Below are positions 17,759 to 26,260 of a stretch of DNA of 64,000 nt, piece by piece. Below the pieces are notes generated by a model that made no database searches, had not been told where the DNA came from, and saw only the letters and a program-made list of their open reading frames with translations. Position numbers and translations under genes: made by a program. Numbering within the stretch: position 1 is the first letter of the stretch; every line of letters starts with the position of its first letter. This DNA comes from JANXMY01 sp964251675 (lineage in GTDB: Bacteria; Armatimonadota; Armatimonadia; Armatimonadales; Capsulimonadaceae): contig CAXUKS010000001.1 in assembly GCA_964251675.1 (NCBI GenBank), forward strand, positions 124,001 through 188,000. Direction: 5' to 3'.

Positions 17759-19084
17759 ATGAAGACCAACACCCTGCTCCGCCCCTGGAAGGGCGACCCG
17801 CGCTGGACCGAGATGTCGGGCCGGGCGGCGGCCTGGAAGAAATCCGGGCGCAGCACCGACGAGATTTTGGCCGCACTGGAAGCCGACTACGGCCCGGCGG
17901 CATCTCTGGACGGCCTGCGTGCGTCCCCCGCTCCGGCGTTTGTCTGCGGCGAAGTCGGCCTCGATGGCGACATTGCCCCCGCCGCGCTGGCACAGCTTCA
18001 GCTTGCCCTGCGCCTGCCGGTGGCCGAAGCTGGGGCGCTGATGCCGGACGCCCACGTCGGGCAATCCCTGCCCATCGGCGGCGTTCTGGCCCTGCACCGG
18101 GCCGTGTCGCCATCGCTGGTGGGCGTGGACATCGGCTGCCGAATGCACCTCAGTATCTACGCCCTGCCCCCCGCCGGGATGGCTGCCCGCCGGGACACGC
18201 TGTTTGACGACCTGCGGGCCGTGACGGCCTTCGGCCTCGGCGCGGAAACGGCAGGCCGCCCGGAGCATCCCCTCTTAGACGACCGCGAACGCTGGGCGCT
18301 GACGGCACAGACAAAGACGCTGCACGCCAAAGCGCGGCGGCAGCTTGGCACGAGCGGCAGCGGCAACCATTTCGCGGAGATTGTGACCGGGGAGCGATTG
18401 GACGAGAACAGCGGCCTGCCGGAAGCCTTCTGCGGCCTTTTGACCCACAGTGGCTCACGCGGGGTCGGCTACGCTTTGGCCGAACACTATATGCGCCTCG
18501 CAGCCTCCGAAACGGCCCGAAGGGCGCGGGTCCCGAAGCGGTATGAATGGCTGGATTTGGACGGGGACGCCGGGCGGGAATACTGGCAGGCGATGATACT
18601 GGCCGGGGACTATGCGCGGGCCTGCCATGAAGTGCTGCACACCGCGTTTGCCCGCCGCACCGGACTGACGCCCCTGCTGACCGTGGACAGCCCGCACAAC
18701 TTCGCCTGGCGGGACGACGAAGACCGGGTGGTTCACCGCAAAGGAGCGACACTGGCCGCGCCGGGGGTGTGGGGCATTATCCCCGGCAGCATGGCCTCCG
18801 CGTCGTATCTGGTGCGCGGCCTCGGCAGTGCCGGAGCTTTGCACAGCGCCTCGCACGGCGCGGGCCGGGTGGGCAGCCGGGCCGAAGCGCGAAGCCAGAT
18901 CAGCCTGTCCGATGCCCGGCGGCAAATGGCCCGGCGGGACATTCTGGCAGACGGTCTGAGCGCCGACGAGTCCCCGGCGGCCTACAAAGATATTGAGCGC
19001 GTCCTGCGTCTTCAGGTGGAAGCGGGGATGCTGGCGCCGCTCGCCCGGATGCGCCCGGTGGCGGTGATTATGGCGGGAGAATGA
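17759..19084 (+). CDS. rtcB: RtcB-family RNA ligase
   Basis: RtcB joins RNA 2',3'-cyclic phosphate or 3'-phosphate ends to 5'-OH ends using GTP and Mn2+, for RNA repair. The 441-residue protein has MPDAHVGQSLPIGG (95-108), the metal site VGVDIGCRM (Asp124, Cys127), GTSGSGNHF (His204), THSGSRG (His230), SPHNF (His313), RKGA, and SASHGAGR with His366 as the guanylylated nucleophile. It ends with AYKDIERVL as expected. No archease or RtcR gene is adjacent. It is convergent with the 19225-20316 gene, with a long palindrome between them. Confidence 0.95.
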   Translation: MKTNTLLRPWKGDPRWTEMSGRAAAWKKSGRSTDEILAALEADYGPAASLDGLRASPAPAFVCGEVGLDGDIAPAALAQLQLALRLPVAEAGALMPDAHVGQSLPIGGVLALHRAVSPSLVGVDIGCRMHLSIYALPPAGMAARRDTLFDDLRAVTAFGLGAETAGRPEHPLLDDRERWALTAQTKTLHAKARRQLGTSGSGNHFAEIVTGERLDENSGLPEAFCGLLTHSGSRGVGYALAEHYMRLAASETARRARVPKRYEWLDLDGDAGREYWQAMILAGDYARACHEVLHTAFARRTGLTPLLTVDSPHNFAWRDDEDRVVHRKGATLAAPGVWGIIPGSMASASYLVRGLGSAGALHSASHGAGRVGSRAEARSQISLSDARRQMARRDILADGLSADESPAAYKDIERVLRLQVEAGMLAPLARMRPVAVIMAGE

Positions 19085-19090
19085 GAAACA

Positions 19091-19216
19091 CACGGGGCTG
19101 AACCCCCGTGCTTTAAAAGGGCAAGCCCCCGCCTTCGCGGGCGAAGATAAACTAGGCTGCCTTATGCCCGCGAAGGCGGGGAATTGCCCTTCAAAGCACG
19201 GGGGTTCAGCCCCGTG
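19091..19216. repeat. Long intergenic palindrome, copy 1
   Basis: Two arms of about 52 bases (19091-19142 and 19166-19216) pair with only about four differences around a 23-base centre. Each arm holds two small hairpins: CACGGGG-CTGAA-CCCCCGTG at the outer end and CCCGC-CTTC-GCGGG at the inner end. It lies between the convergent rtcB and acyl-ACP-reductase-like genes. The two arms differ in the linker (GGGCAAGCCCCC versus GGGCAATTCCCC), giving the element an orientation. Copy 3 (29070-29207) is the same element reversed. Confidence 0.9.
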
Positions 19217-19224
19217 AAAACTTA

Positions 19225-20316
19225 TTACACCACCGCCCCGCGCTTGGCCGCCGCTCGCTCCCGCACCCGTGTGATGGTTTCCTCGGTCACAGACTTCTCA
19301 AATGACCGATACCCGGCCAGCCGGAAGCCGTGCTTCTCGGCGAGGCGAGACGTTTCCTCGGCCTGCGCCACGGTCACGTCCTTGCCCAGCGTGAACGATT
19401 CGTAGCGGCCCTCTAACGCCAGCATCATGGTCTCGGACATACAGGCATACGCCGTCTGCGGCGGAAAGCCGAACGTGAAGTGAAAGTCAGCGTTGGGACC
19501 GGGCACGGCCACAACGCCGCCTTCAATCACCAGCACGTCATCGCGCTCTTTTGCCACCCGCACGGACACATCACGCGGGCGGGCGACATCGCAGACCACG
19601 CTGCCGGGCTTGAGGTCTTCGGGATGGATCACGGCATCGGTGGCGCTCGTGACCGTCAAAATCAAGTCCGCGTCGCGCAGGCCCAGATGCACGTCGTCAT
19701 AGAACTTCACGCAGGCCCCCGAAAGCGATTCGGCCACCGGTTGTAAGCGGCTCACGTCGCGCCCGACGAGCGCGATTTCCGCGCACTGCGGGGCCAGCAT
19801 CTGAGCGCACGTCTTGCCGATAGAGCCGGTCGCGCCGACCACGGCCACTTTGGCATGGCGAATATCAATGCCCATACGCCGGGCCGCATCCAGACCACCC
19901 TCTACTGCTGTCGCCGTGGTGTACGAGTTGCCCGTAGTCACCGCAATATCCAGATTCTTCGCCACCGTGATGCCGCCATCGCCGACAATGGACGTGAACG
20001 CCCCCAGCCCGATAATGCCCGCCCCCAGCGATTCGGCCAGCCGACCGCACTGAATGAGCCGCTTGTACACAAACTCCTGCGGCAGTGTCAGAAGCTGCGT
20101 CGGCGTCAGCGGGCAGCCGATAAACCAGCCTTCCGCCTCCGCCCCTGTTGGCGACTGAATGCCCGTGATATGAGACATCACCATCGGCGATTTAAACTTA
20201 ATCCCCCACTCCACAGCGGGTTCCGGCAGGTACTTGGCGACAGAATACACCCCGCCCTTTTTGGCGACGTCCCGCCGGACATCAAACGGATGAATAATAA
20301 ACGCAAACTTTTCCAA
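19225..20316 (-). CDS. Long-chain acyl-ACP reductase-like protein (cyanobacterial AAR family)
   Basis: This 363-residue protein resembles cyanobacterial acyl-ACP reductase, which converts acyl-ACP to fatty aldehyde. Matching features are GLGAFTSIV (103-111), TTGNSYT (127-133), the Rossmann motif VAVVGATGSIG (157-167), IEGGVVAVPG, and AYACMSETMMLALEG, where Cys292 aligns with the acylated active-site Cys of AAR. The start is TTG 20316, with AAGGAG five bases upstream; the longer frame to 20490 runs into a palindrome. No aldehyde deformylating oxygenase gene is adjacent. Catalytic activity is inferred, not shown. Confidence 0.72.
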   Translation of the reverse strand: MEKFAFIIHPFDVRRDVAKKGGVYSVAKYLPEPAVEWGIKFKSPMVMSHITGIQSPTGAEAEGWFIGCPLTPTQLLTLPQEFVYKRLIQCGRLAESLGAGIIGLGAFTSIVGDGGITVAKNLDIAVTTGNSYTTATAVEGGLDAARRMGIDIRHAKVAVVGATGSIGKTCAQMLAPQCAEIALVGRDVSRLQPVAESLSGACVKFYDDVHLGLRDADLILTVTSATDAVIHPEDLKPGSVVCDVARPRDVSVRVAKERDDVLVIEGGVVAVPGPNADFHFTFGFPPQTAYACMSETMMLALEGRYESFTLGKDVTVAQAEETSRLAEKHGFRLAGYRSFEKSVTEETITRVRERAAAKRGAVV

Positions 20317-20340
20317 GAGATCTCCTTCAATCGTTGGCAG

Positions 20341-20540
20341 GGGGCCAGGATTTCGAGGGGCTGAACCCCCTCGCTGGGAGGCGCGGACGCCCTGAACCCG
20401 CCTGCGCGGGTACGGATACAGAATGGGAGAGGTGGCTGCTCCCGTGTGTCTGGTCTTATCCCAACTCTTCACCCGCGCAGGCGGGTTCAAGGCGCTTCGC
20501 CCCCCAGCGAGGGGGTTCAGCCCCTCGAAATCCTGGCCCC
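20341..20540. repeat. Long intergenic palindrome, copy 2
   Basis: Arms of about 70 bases (20341-20411, 20471-20540) are near-perfect inverted repeats around a 59-base centre. The outer hairpin reads CGAGGGG-CTGAA-CCCCCTCG and the inner one CCCGC-CTGC-GCGGG, the same plan as copy 1 with different outer stem bases. It sits just upstream of the acyl-ACP-reductase-like gene and downstream of the HAF operon. Confidence 0.92.
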
Positions 20541-20570
20541 GGCACGCCGCTTTTGTCCATTTCGTCGCCC

Positions 20571-21641
20571 TCAGCGCGGTTTCAGCACGAAGCCGCGCCG
20601 AATGCCGTTGTGAATGCCGTTGCCCACAATCCAGCCCCGGTCATTGATCCCGAGCGCGTTCTGCAATTTCCAGCCGGACCCCGCCGGGATAAGCGTGTTC
20701 AGTTCGTAGACTTTGCCCCCTTGCCACAGCAGCGCCGCTTCATCGCTTTTGTAGTAGGCATTGCCCACAATCTGGCCTTTGACGTTAATCGCCGCCGCCT
20801 TGCTGTCTTTGATTCTTGGGATAGACCCGAGGCCGCGCATTCGGCCCTTCTCCCAGACAAACGCCTGATAGCGGAACGAAAATTTGTTCACTCCCGTTCC
20901 CGCCGCACTGACCCAGCCGACCACCTGCCCCCGGTTGTTCATAGCCCGCCCGACGCTGTCCGTGTAGCCGGGCAGGACGCCCAAATCGGTCACTTTGCCA
21001 TTCGCCGCCCAGAACAGGGCACGAGTGCGGGTGGCCGTCGCTGGTCCCCGGTCCGCCTTGCCCGCCGCCTGCCCGCTGTCATTGACGGCCCGCGCTTCCG
21101 ACGTCCGAAACCCCGGCGGCGGCAGGAGCTTTTTGATCTTTGCCCCGTCCCAGAAGAACGCCTGATTGTTGGAGACGCCCGCCATCTGCCCTTTGGCGTT
21201 GATTGCGTCCGCCTGGGACAGCGAGTAGCCGCGCTGCTTGACGGGAAAGCTGCCCACCAGACGCGCCGTGCCATTCGGCTCAAACCGGGCGGCGGCAAAC
21301 TTGGATTTCAGCGGGTTCGCGCTATACGCCCCTGCCATCTGCCCCCGCGCATTGACGGCGACCACATAGGCATGGATTCCGTCGAGGCCCGGCACGGCTT
21401 TCATGCGCCCGTTCTGCCACACAAACACGTGGGTGACAAACTCCGGCCCCTTGCCCTTCTTCGCCGTATCCGCCCCGCCCACCACCTGCCCTTGATTGTT
21501 GATTGCCGCCGCCGCCGACTCTGTGCCCCCCAGCGTGCCGAGGTCCGTGACAGAGTAGCGCGGCGTGGTTTGGGCATGGGCAGAGACGGCCAGCAGAGTG
21601 AAACCCGCAAACAGCACACTTATTTTGGAAGATGATTTCAT
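20571..21641 (-). CDS. Exported HAF-repeat protein
   Basis: This 356-residue protein has a signal peptide (ISVLFAGFTLLAVSAHA, cut near residue 23) followed by repeated HAF-type units such as DLGTLGGTESAAAAINNQGQ, AMNNRGQVVGWVSA and AINVKGQIVG. These repeats resemble DUF3466 and probably fold as a beta-propeller. The function is unknown. Its ATG overlaps the previous gene's stop by four bases (ATGA), so it is translationally coupled to the 21638-22687 gene. Confidence 0.8.
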   Translation of the reverse strand: MKSSSKISVLFAGFTLLAVSAHAQTTPRYSVTDLGTLGGTESAAAAINNQGQVVGGADTAKKGKGPEFVTHVFVWQNGRMKAVPGLDGIHAYVVAVNARGQMAGAYSANPLKSKFAAARFEPNGTARLVGSFPVKQRGYSLSQADAINAKGQMAGVSNNQAFFWDGAKIKKLLPPPGFRTSEARAVNDSGQAAGKADRGPATATRTRALFWAANGKVTDLGVLPGYTDSVGRAMNNRGQVVGWVSAAGTGVNKFSFRYQAFVWEKGRMRGLGSIPRIKDSKAAAINVKGQIVGNAYYKSDEAALLWQGGKVYELNTLIPAGSGWKLQNALGINDRGWIVGNGIHNGIRRGFVLKPR

Positions 21642-22687
21642 AGAGTTGGCGTCAGCAAGAAAGCGCGGGTTTGGCCGTGATGCGTGCCATATCCAACAAT
21701 TTGGCTTTTGTTGTTGATAGCATTTGCCCGTACTAAATGCCAGTCGGCTTCGCGGGGTACAAGCGTGTTGAGGTCTGTGGAACGCCCTTCCTGCCAGAGA
21801 AAAGCGTGTGCTTTTTGTCCTTGTACAAGACCAGTCCAGCCCACGACTTGATTCAGGTCATTGAGGGCGAGTGCCATTCCGTCAATCTGATTGAGCGAAG
21901 GCTCTGACCCGCGCTGGTATAGAAAAGAAGCTTGCTGGTAAGTGAGTGTGTCGAAAGCGTGTGCCTCTAACTTTTCAGATGCCAGCATTTCTTGTGTCAG
22001 CGCCGCCAGATTGGACTGAATGGCCCGAAGCAAAATACTGCCAGCATTGTTGATGGCAACGGCAGCACTTTGATTGAAACCGGGCGGCTTTTCCAGAAGA
22101 ATGACTTCATCCCCCTCCCACAAAACGGCGTGACTATCAGCGCAAGTGTCATTCCAGACTTCCCCGACACTATGCCCATAGTCATTAAGAGAAACTGCAC
22201 GTCCGCCCCGGCAGCCGTCGGGCAGCCGCAGCGGACGCGATTCGGCGTTGTCCCAGAGCGTAGGAATGCGTCCGACCTCCAAAGGAACCTCACCCAAAGC
22301 AGGCTGCTGAAACCCGACGAATTGCCCGTTCTCGTTGACCGCCTCCGCCATGCTGAGAATGCCAGAGTGCAACGGCAACGGTTTCAAGCGGCCATTGTGG
22401 CCGACAGCAACATTTATCTGTGGGGATTTCTGAAGGTTTTGATAAACGGCTCCGACAATCCGCCCTCGGCGGCTGATGCTCTTGGGCAGACACTTTCCCA
22501 AGCTCAACATCTCGTTTTCCTGCCAAAGAAACCCATAGAAATCAAGTTCGGAAAGTCCGCCCTTGTCAGCATCGCTCTGCAAAGTGCCAACAACCTGACC
22601 GGCGTCATTCAGAGCCGTAGCCCGGCTTTTACTAAAGCCAGGCAGTCCGTCCAAGTCTGTAACTGTATAAGAAACTGCGTTTGTCAC
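21638..22687 (-). CDS. HAF-repeat protein without signal peptide
   Basis: This 349-residue protein is made of HAF-type repeats (TALNDAGQVVGTLQS, AVNENGQFVGFQQ, ALNDLNQVVGWTG, AINNKSQIVGYGTH). It is a paralogue of its downstream neighbour but has no export signal, beginning directly with MTNAVSYTVTDLDGL. The start is GTG, overlapping the upstream gene's stop by four bases (GTGA). The missing signal could mean a cytosolic role, a start lost by mutation, or export by another route. Confidence 0.75.
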   Translation of the reverse strand: MTNAVSYTVTDLDGLPGFSKSRATALNDAGQVVGTLQSDADKGGLSELDFYGFLWQENEMLSLGKCLPKSISRRGRIVGAVYQNLQKSPQINVAVGHNGRLKPLPLHSGILSMAEAVNENGQFVGFQQPALGEVPLEVGRIPTLWDNAESRPLRLPDGCRGGRAVSLNDYGHSVGEVWNDTCADSHAVLWEGDEVILLEKPPGFNQSAAVAINNAGSILLRAIQSNLAALTQEMLASEKLEAHAFDTLTYQQASFLYQRGSEPSLNQIDGMALALNDLNQVVGWTGLVQGQKAHAFLWQEGRSTDLNTLVPREADWHLVRANAINNKSQIVGYGTHHGQTRAFLLTPTL

Positions 22688-23589
22688 GGGTTCAATGTTT
22701 CCACGCGGGGCTGCCAGTTGAGCTGGGTGAGCAGCTTCAGGTAGTCGTCAGGGGTCAACTCGGAGGGCTTGCGGCCTGAAACGGTCACCAAAACGCCTTC
22801 CATGACGTTGGTTCCAAAGGAGCGGCCATCAATCTCGGGCGTGGTAGTGATGAGGGTTTTGACGCCGCGCTGCTTTAATTGCTCCACGTCGTCCGTGGTG
22901 ATGGTGTTGGTCAGGATGGTCTTGCCCTTCAAATCATCGGGCATATAGCGGCGGATGTACGGGAAGTCCCCGGCGATGATGTCGGCGGCGGCGTAGTAGG
23001 GGCCGAACTTGGGCGTGATGGTGTTCTGCTTTTCGCCGGTCGGATAGAGCATCTTGAACGGCATCCGGGTCACCACCGGGGCCAATAGACGGGCGGCGGT
23101 GGACAGGGCCTTCAGAGAGCGCAGGGGAATGGGCAGGTCCAGGGCAAACAGCAGGTCGCCGTAGACGACATTTGCGCCGAGGGCGTCCAGTGCCTCGGCC
23201 ATGCCGAAGCGGTCTACGCCGCTGACGAGCAGGACGTTTGCGCCGTGGAAGTTGACGATGCCGTCCGCTTGCAGGCGGTTGACGGTCTCGCGCTCCAGCG
23301 TGTTTTTCAGGCCGCTGCCGTCCACCACGGGCGTTTTGACGGCGGCGGAGGCCAGCTTTTCAATCTCTCGAAACACATAGCGCCGACCGGCAGCATAGAT
23401 ATACATATCCGTGCCGCCGAGGCCGAACGCATCCGAGACGCCGTCGAGTTCAATCAGCCTGCGCCGGAACTCGGCCATGTCGCCGTTGGTTCCGATGCGC
23501 TCCACTCGAAAGTCCTGCCCCGCAAACGTGGTGGTGACAGCTTTATCCCGCTGGGATGAGCCGAGGCTGATCGAGGTGATACGTTTCAT
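22684..23589 (-). CDS. Conserved protein of the 'quinate 5-dehydrogenase'-annotated family
   Basis: This 301-residue protein starts MKRITSISLGSSQRDKAV and contains GLGGTDMYIYAAGRRYVFR, TPVVDGSGLKNTLER, LLVSGVDRFGMAEAL and TTTPEIDGRSFGTNVMEGVL. I recall this family, found in Deinococcus-Thermus and Chloroflexi, being annotated as quinate 5-dehydrogenase; I know of no proof of that activity. ATG 23589 is chosen over the longer frame to 23667 because homology begins there and the longer version overlaps the divergent promoter. It is first in a three-gene coupled operon with two HAF genes. Confidence 0.6.
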   Translation of the reverse strand: MKRITSISLGSSQRDKAVTTTFAGQDFRVERIGTNGDMAEFRRRLIELDGVSDAFGLGGTDMYIYAAGRRYVFREIEKLASAAVKTPVVDGSGLKNTLERETVNRLQADGIVNFHGANVLLVSGVDRFGMAEALDALGANVVYGDLLFALDLPIPLRSLKALSTAARLLAPVVTRMPFKMLYPTGEKQNTITPKFGPYYAAADIIAGDFPYIRRYMPDDLKGKTILTNTITTDDVEQLKQRGVKTLITTTPEIDGRSFGTNVMEGVLVTVSGRKPSELTPDDYLKLLTQLNWQPRVETLNP

Positions 23590-23616
23590 GGAGAGGAGTC
23601 TTCCCCGCGCCCCGGC

Positions 23617-23645
23617 TTGCTTTTTGGCGCGAAATTTGCTATGAT
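23617..23645 (+). promoter_or_regulatory. Promoter of the ANTAR regulator gene
   Basis: TTGCTT (23617-23622), a 17-base spacer and TATGAT (23640-23645) with an extended-10 TG. It lies about 90 bases ahead of the start codon, leaving a moderately long leader. Confidence 0.5.
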
Positions 23646-23739
23646 AGAAGCAGACAAAGAATTGCAAAGAGAAATTTAGTATTAGTATAGCAGATAACGC
23701 CGCACTGAACGCGGCGTCAAAAGAAGGACTGGAAACTTA

Positions 23740-24330
23740 ATGGAACCGAAGGCACTAGAATCACTGCGGATTGTGATCGCGGACGACGAGCCGATTATTC
23801 GGCTGGACCTCCGCAAGACACTGGAAAATATGGGCCATCAGGTCGTAGGCGAAGCGGGCGATGGGGCGAAAGCCGTGGAAATCGCACGGGAGCTAAAGCC
23901 AGACATTATCATTCTGGACATCAAGATGCCGGAACTGGACGGCATTGAAGCTGCCAAAATGCTGACCACCGAAGGCGTTGCCCCGGTGCTCCTGCTCACG
24001 GCCTACTCCCAGAAAGACCTGGTAGACCGGGCCAAAGACGCAGGCGTTTTTGCGTATCTGGTCAAGCCGTTCAAAGAAGCGGACCTTCTGCCCGCGATGG
24101 AAATCGCCATCTCGCGCTACGAAGAGTTCGTGGAGCTGGAAAACGAGGTATCTGACCTCGAAAACAAGCTGGACACGCGCAAATCTGTAGACCGCGCCAA
24201 AGGCATTTTGATGGACCAGTACGGCCTCAAAGAGCAGGAAGCCTTCCGGCGCATCCAGATTCAGAGCATGAACACCCGGAAGTCCATGCGCGAGATCGCC
24301 GAAGCCATTATCATCGCGCACAATGTCTGA
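23740..24330 (+). CDS. ANTAR-domain response regulator (PdtaR-like)
   Basis: This 196-residue protein has a receiver domain (about 9-125; DD at 15-16, phosphoacceptor Asp60 in IIILDIKMPE, Lys in VKPF), a coiled-coil linker (130-150) and an ANTAR RNA-binding domain (about 140-195: DRAKGILMDQYGLKEQEAFRRIQ). ANTAR regulators bind RNA hairpins and prevent transcription termination when phosphorylated. The downstream GAF-HisKA_2 kinase is the likely partner, as in PdtaS-PdtaR and EutW-EutV. A terminator between the two genes may be a target. Confidence 0.93.
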   Translation: MEPKALESLRIVIADDEPIIRLDLRKTLENMGHQVVGEAGDGAKAVEIARELKPDIIILDIKMPELDGIEAAKMLTTEGVAPVLLLTAYSQKDLVDRAKDAGVFAYLVKPFKEADLLPAMEIAISRYEEFVELENEVSDLENKLDTRKSVDRAKGILMDQYGLKEQEAFRRIQIQSMNTRKSMREIAEAIIIAHNV

Positions 24331-24359
24331 GTTTGCGTGAAAAGAGTAAACGGCGATGG

Positions 24360-24399
24360 AGCCGCCGAGCCGCCTGCACAGGCTGTTCGGCGGCTTTTT
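24360..24399 (+). terminator. Intrinsic terminator between regulator and kinase genes
   Basis: A 9-bp stem (AGCCGCCGA / TCGGCGGCT) with an inner GCCTG-CA-CAGGC stem is followed by TTTTTG. It separates the two genes of a two-component pair, so kinase expression may depend on read-through. A four-base-pair hairpin with a six-base loop (24351-24364) overlaps its left arm and could compete with it. Confidence 0.8.
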
Positions 24400-24429
24400 G
24401 TCTGCCGACCCTAAGAGACCAAAGCGTTT

Positions 24430-26244
24430 ATGAAACGACCAAAACTGACTTCCCGCATTCCCGCCCGCATCGGCTACGGGCGGCGGGCGCTGTTTGCGCG
24501 GCAGCAAACGCAGCGGCAGGACACCCACGAAGCCCATGTCGCCCGGCTGGCGCGTGCCCTGGATGTGCGGGGGCGCGAGTTGAAAGAGGCACAGCGGCGC
24601 ATTGCCAGAATGGAGCGTGCCCACGACGACCGCAACGCCGAAGGCGAGGCCCTGCGGCGCATCGGCGAGGCCATGGGGTCGCTGTTTGATCTGGAAGAAA
24701 TGCTGCAAGCCGTGGCGGGGGTCGCCGTGCAGGTGACCGGTACGGATTCGTCGCAGGTGTATCTGTTCAACGACGCCCATGACACGCTGGTGCTGCGTGC
24801 CGTGACGGACGGCTCCGGGGAGGTCATCGGCAAGCTGCGGCTGAAAGTGGGCGAAGGGCTGACCGGCTGGGTGGCACAGCACAAAGAGGCCGTGATGCTG
24901 GGGAAAGATGCCCGGCAGGACGCTCGTTTCAAGTTCGTGCCGGAGCTTCAGGAAGACAAATACCAGAGCATTTTGAGCGTGCCGCTGATTTACCGGGGCG
25001 AGGTGCTGGGCGTCATCAATGTCCGCACCGAAAAGCCGCACGGCTACACGCAGACACAGGTGCGGCTGCTGCAGTCTATCGCGTCGCAGATTTCCGGGGC
25101 CGTGGAAAACTCGCGGCAGTACCGCAAGCTCGAAAAGCGGACCTCGCAGCTTTCCGCGCTGTCCGAAGTCAGCAAAACCATCACCAGTGATTTATATTTG
25201 GAGGAAATCCTGCAGCTCATCGTCGCTGCCACCGCCGACTCGATGTCGTTTAAAGTCTGCTCACTGATGCTCTTAGACGAGGACAAGCAGGAGCTTGTCG
25301 TGAAGGCCACGCAGAGTCGCAGCCGCGAGGATTCCAAAAAAACAAGTCTCAAGCTGGACGGCGGTGTCGCCAGCCAGGCGCTGGAAGAAGGCCGGACCAT
25401 CACGGTCTATGACCTGAAAACCTCAGACAAATACGCGACCCCTGACCTTGCCCGGCGGGAGGGTCTGGCTTCGCTGGCGTCGGTGCCGCTGCGGGTCAAA
25501 AACAAAAAAATCGGCGTCTTGAACTGCTACACCGAAAAGCCGCATCGGTTCAGCGAGGAAGAAATCTCAGTGCTGACGGCCCTCGGCAGCCATGCGGCGA
25601 TTGCGATAGAACACGCCAAGCTGCTGGTCAAATCGGCAATTATTCAGGAAATGCATCACCGGGTCAAGAACAACTTGCAGCAGGTCGCGTCCCTGCTGCG
25701 GCTTCAGATGCACTATATTGGCGAGCGCAGCGTAGAGCAGGTGCTGTCCGAGAGCCTGAACCGCATCCTTGCGATTGCCTCCGTGCATGAGCTGCTGGCC
25801 CGCGAAGATTTGGACATCATCAGCGTCAAGAAAATCGCCGAGCAGATTGTTCTCGCCACCGCACAGAGCATTATCTCTCCGGCCAAGCAGATTTTGATCA
25901 ACATTGAAGGCCCGGATATTCTGCTCCCGTCCGCACAGGCCACCTCCGTCTCGCTGATTTTAAACGAGCTGGTCCAAAACGCCGTGGAGCATGGGTTCGG
26001 CGCAGGCATGGACACCGGCGAAATCAAAATCACGCTGGGCGAGGATGCCAAATTTGTCACCCTGCATGTCGCCAATGACGGCACGCCGCTCCCGGACGGC
26101 TTTGACCTCAAGCGCACCGATTCGCTGGGTCTTCAGATCGTCGAGTCTCTGGTGCGAAGCGACTTGCAGGGCCGCTTTACGCTGACCAATGAGATGACCG
26201 ACAAAGGCAGCCAGACCGTCAGCAGCGTGGTGTTTGCGAAGTGA
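24430..26244 (+). CDS. GAF-GAF sensor histidine kinase, HisKA_2 type (PdtaS-like)
   Basis: This soluble 604-residue kinase has an N-terminal coiled coil (25-75), two GAF domains (about 80-225 and 245-395), a HisKA_2 phosphoacceptor helix (EMHHRVKNNLQQ; probable His409) and a C-terminal HATPase domain (LNELVQNAVEHGF, DSLGLQIVESL). No membrane segment is present, so it senses a cytosolic signal through the GAF domains. The HisKA_2 plus ANTAR pairing is characteristic. It is 30 bases beyond the terminator that follows the regulator gene. Confidence 0.92.
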   Translation: MKRPKLTSRIPARIGYGRRALFARQQTQRQDTHEAHVARLARALDVRGRELKEAQRRIARMERAHDDRNAEGEALRRIGEAMGSLFDLEEMLQAVAGVAVQVTGTDSSQVYLFNDAHDTLVLRAVTDGSGEVIGKLRLKVGEGLTGWVAQHKEAVMLGKDARQDARFKFVPELQEDKYQSILSVPLIYRGEVLGVINVRTEKPHGYTQTQVRLLQSIASQISGAVENSRQYRKLEKRTSQLSALSEVSKTITSDLYLEEILQLIVAATADSMSFKVCSLMLLDEDKQELVVKATQSRSREDSKKTSLKLDGGVASQALEEGRTITVYDLKTSDKYATPDLARREGLASLASVPLRVKNKKIGVLNCYTEKPHRFSEEEISVLTALGSHAAIAIEHAKLLVKSAIIQEMHHRVKNNLQQVASLLRLQMHYIGERSVEQVLSESLNRILAIASVHELLAREDLDIISVKKIAEQIVLATAQSIISPAKQILINIEGPDILLPSAQATSVSLILNELVQNAVEHGFGAGMDTGEIKITLGEDAKFVTLHVANDGTPLPDGFDLKRTDSLGLQIVESLVRSDLQGRFTLTNEMTDKGSQTVSSVVFAK

Positions 26245-26260
26245 CCCCTCCCGCTCGTTC

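Noticed and set aside
19091..19216. Palindromes as insertion sequences or miniature transposons with a nearby transposase
   Set aside because: No transposase gene, no target-site duplication that I can see, and the arms themselves are hairpin-structured.
20334..21635. 433-residue plus-strand frame across the palindrome and HAF gene
   Set aside because: Its start lies in the palindrome and the rest is antisense to a HAF-repeat protein with clear repeats and signal peptide. Arg/Pro-rich composition is typical of a shadow.
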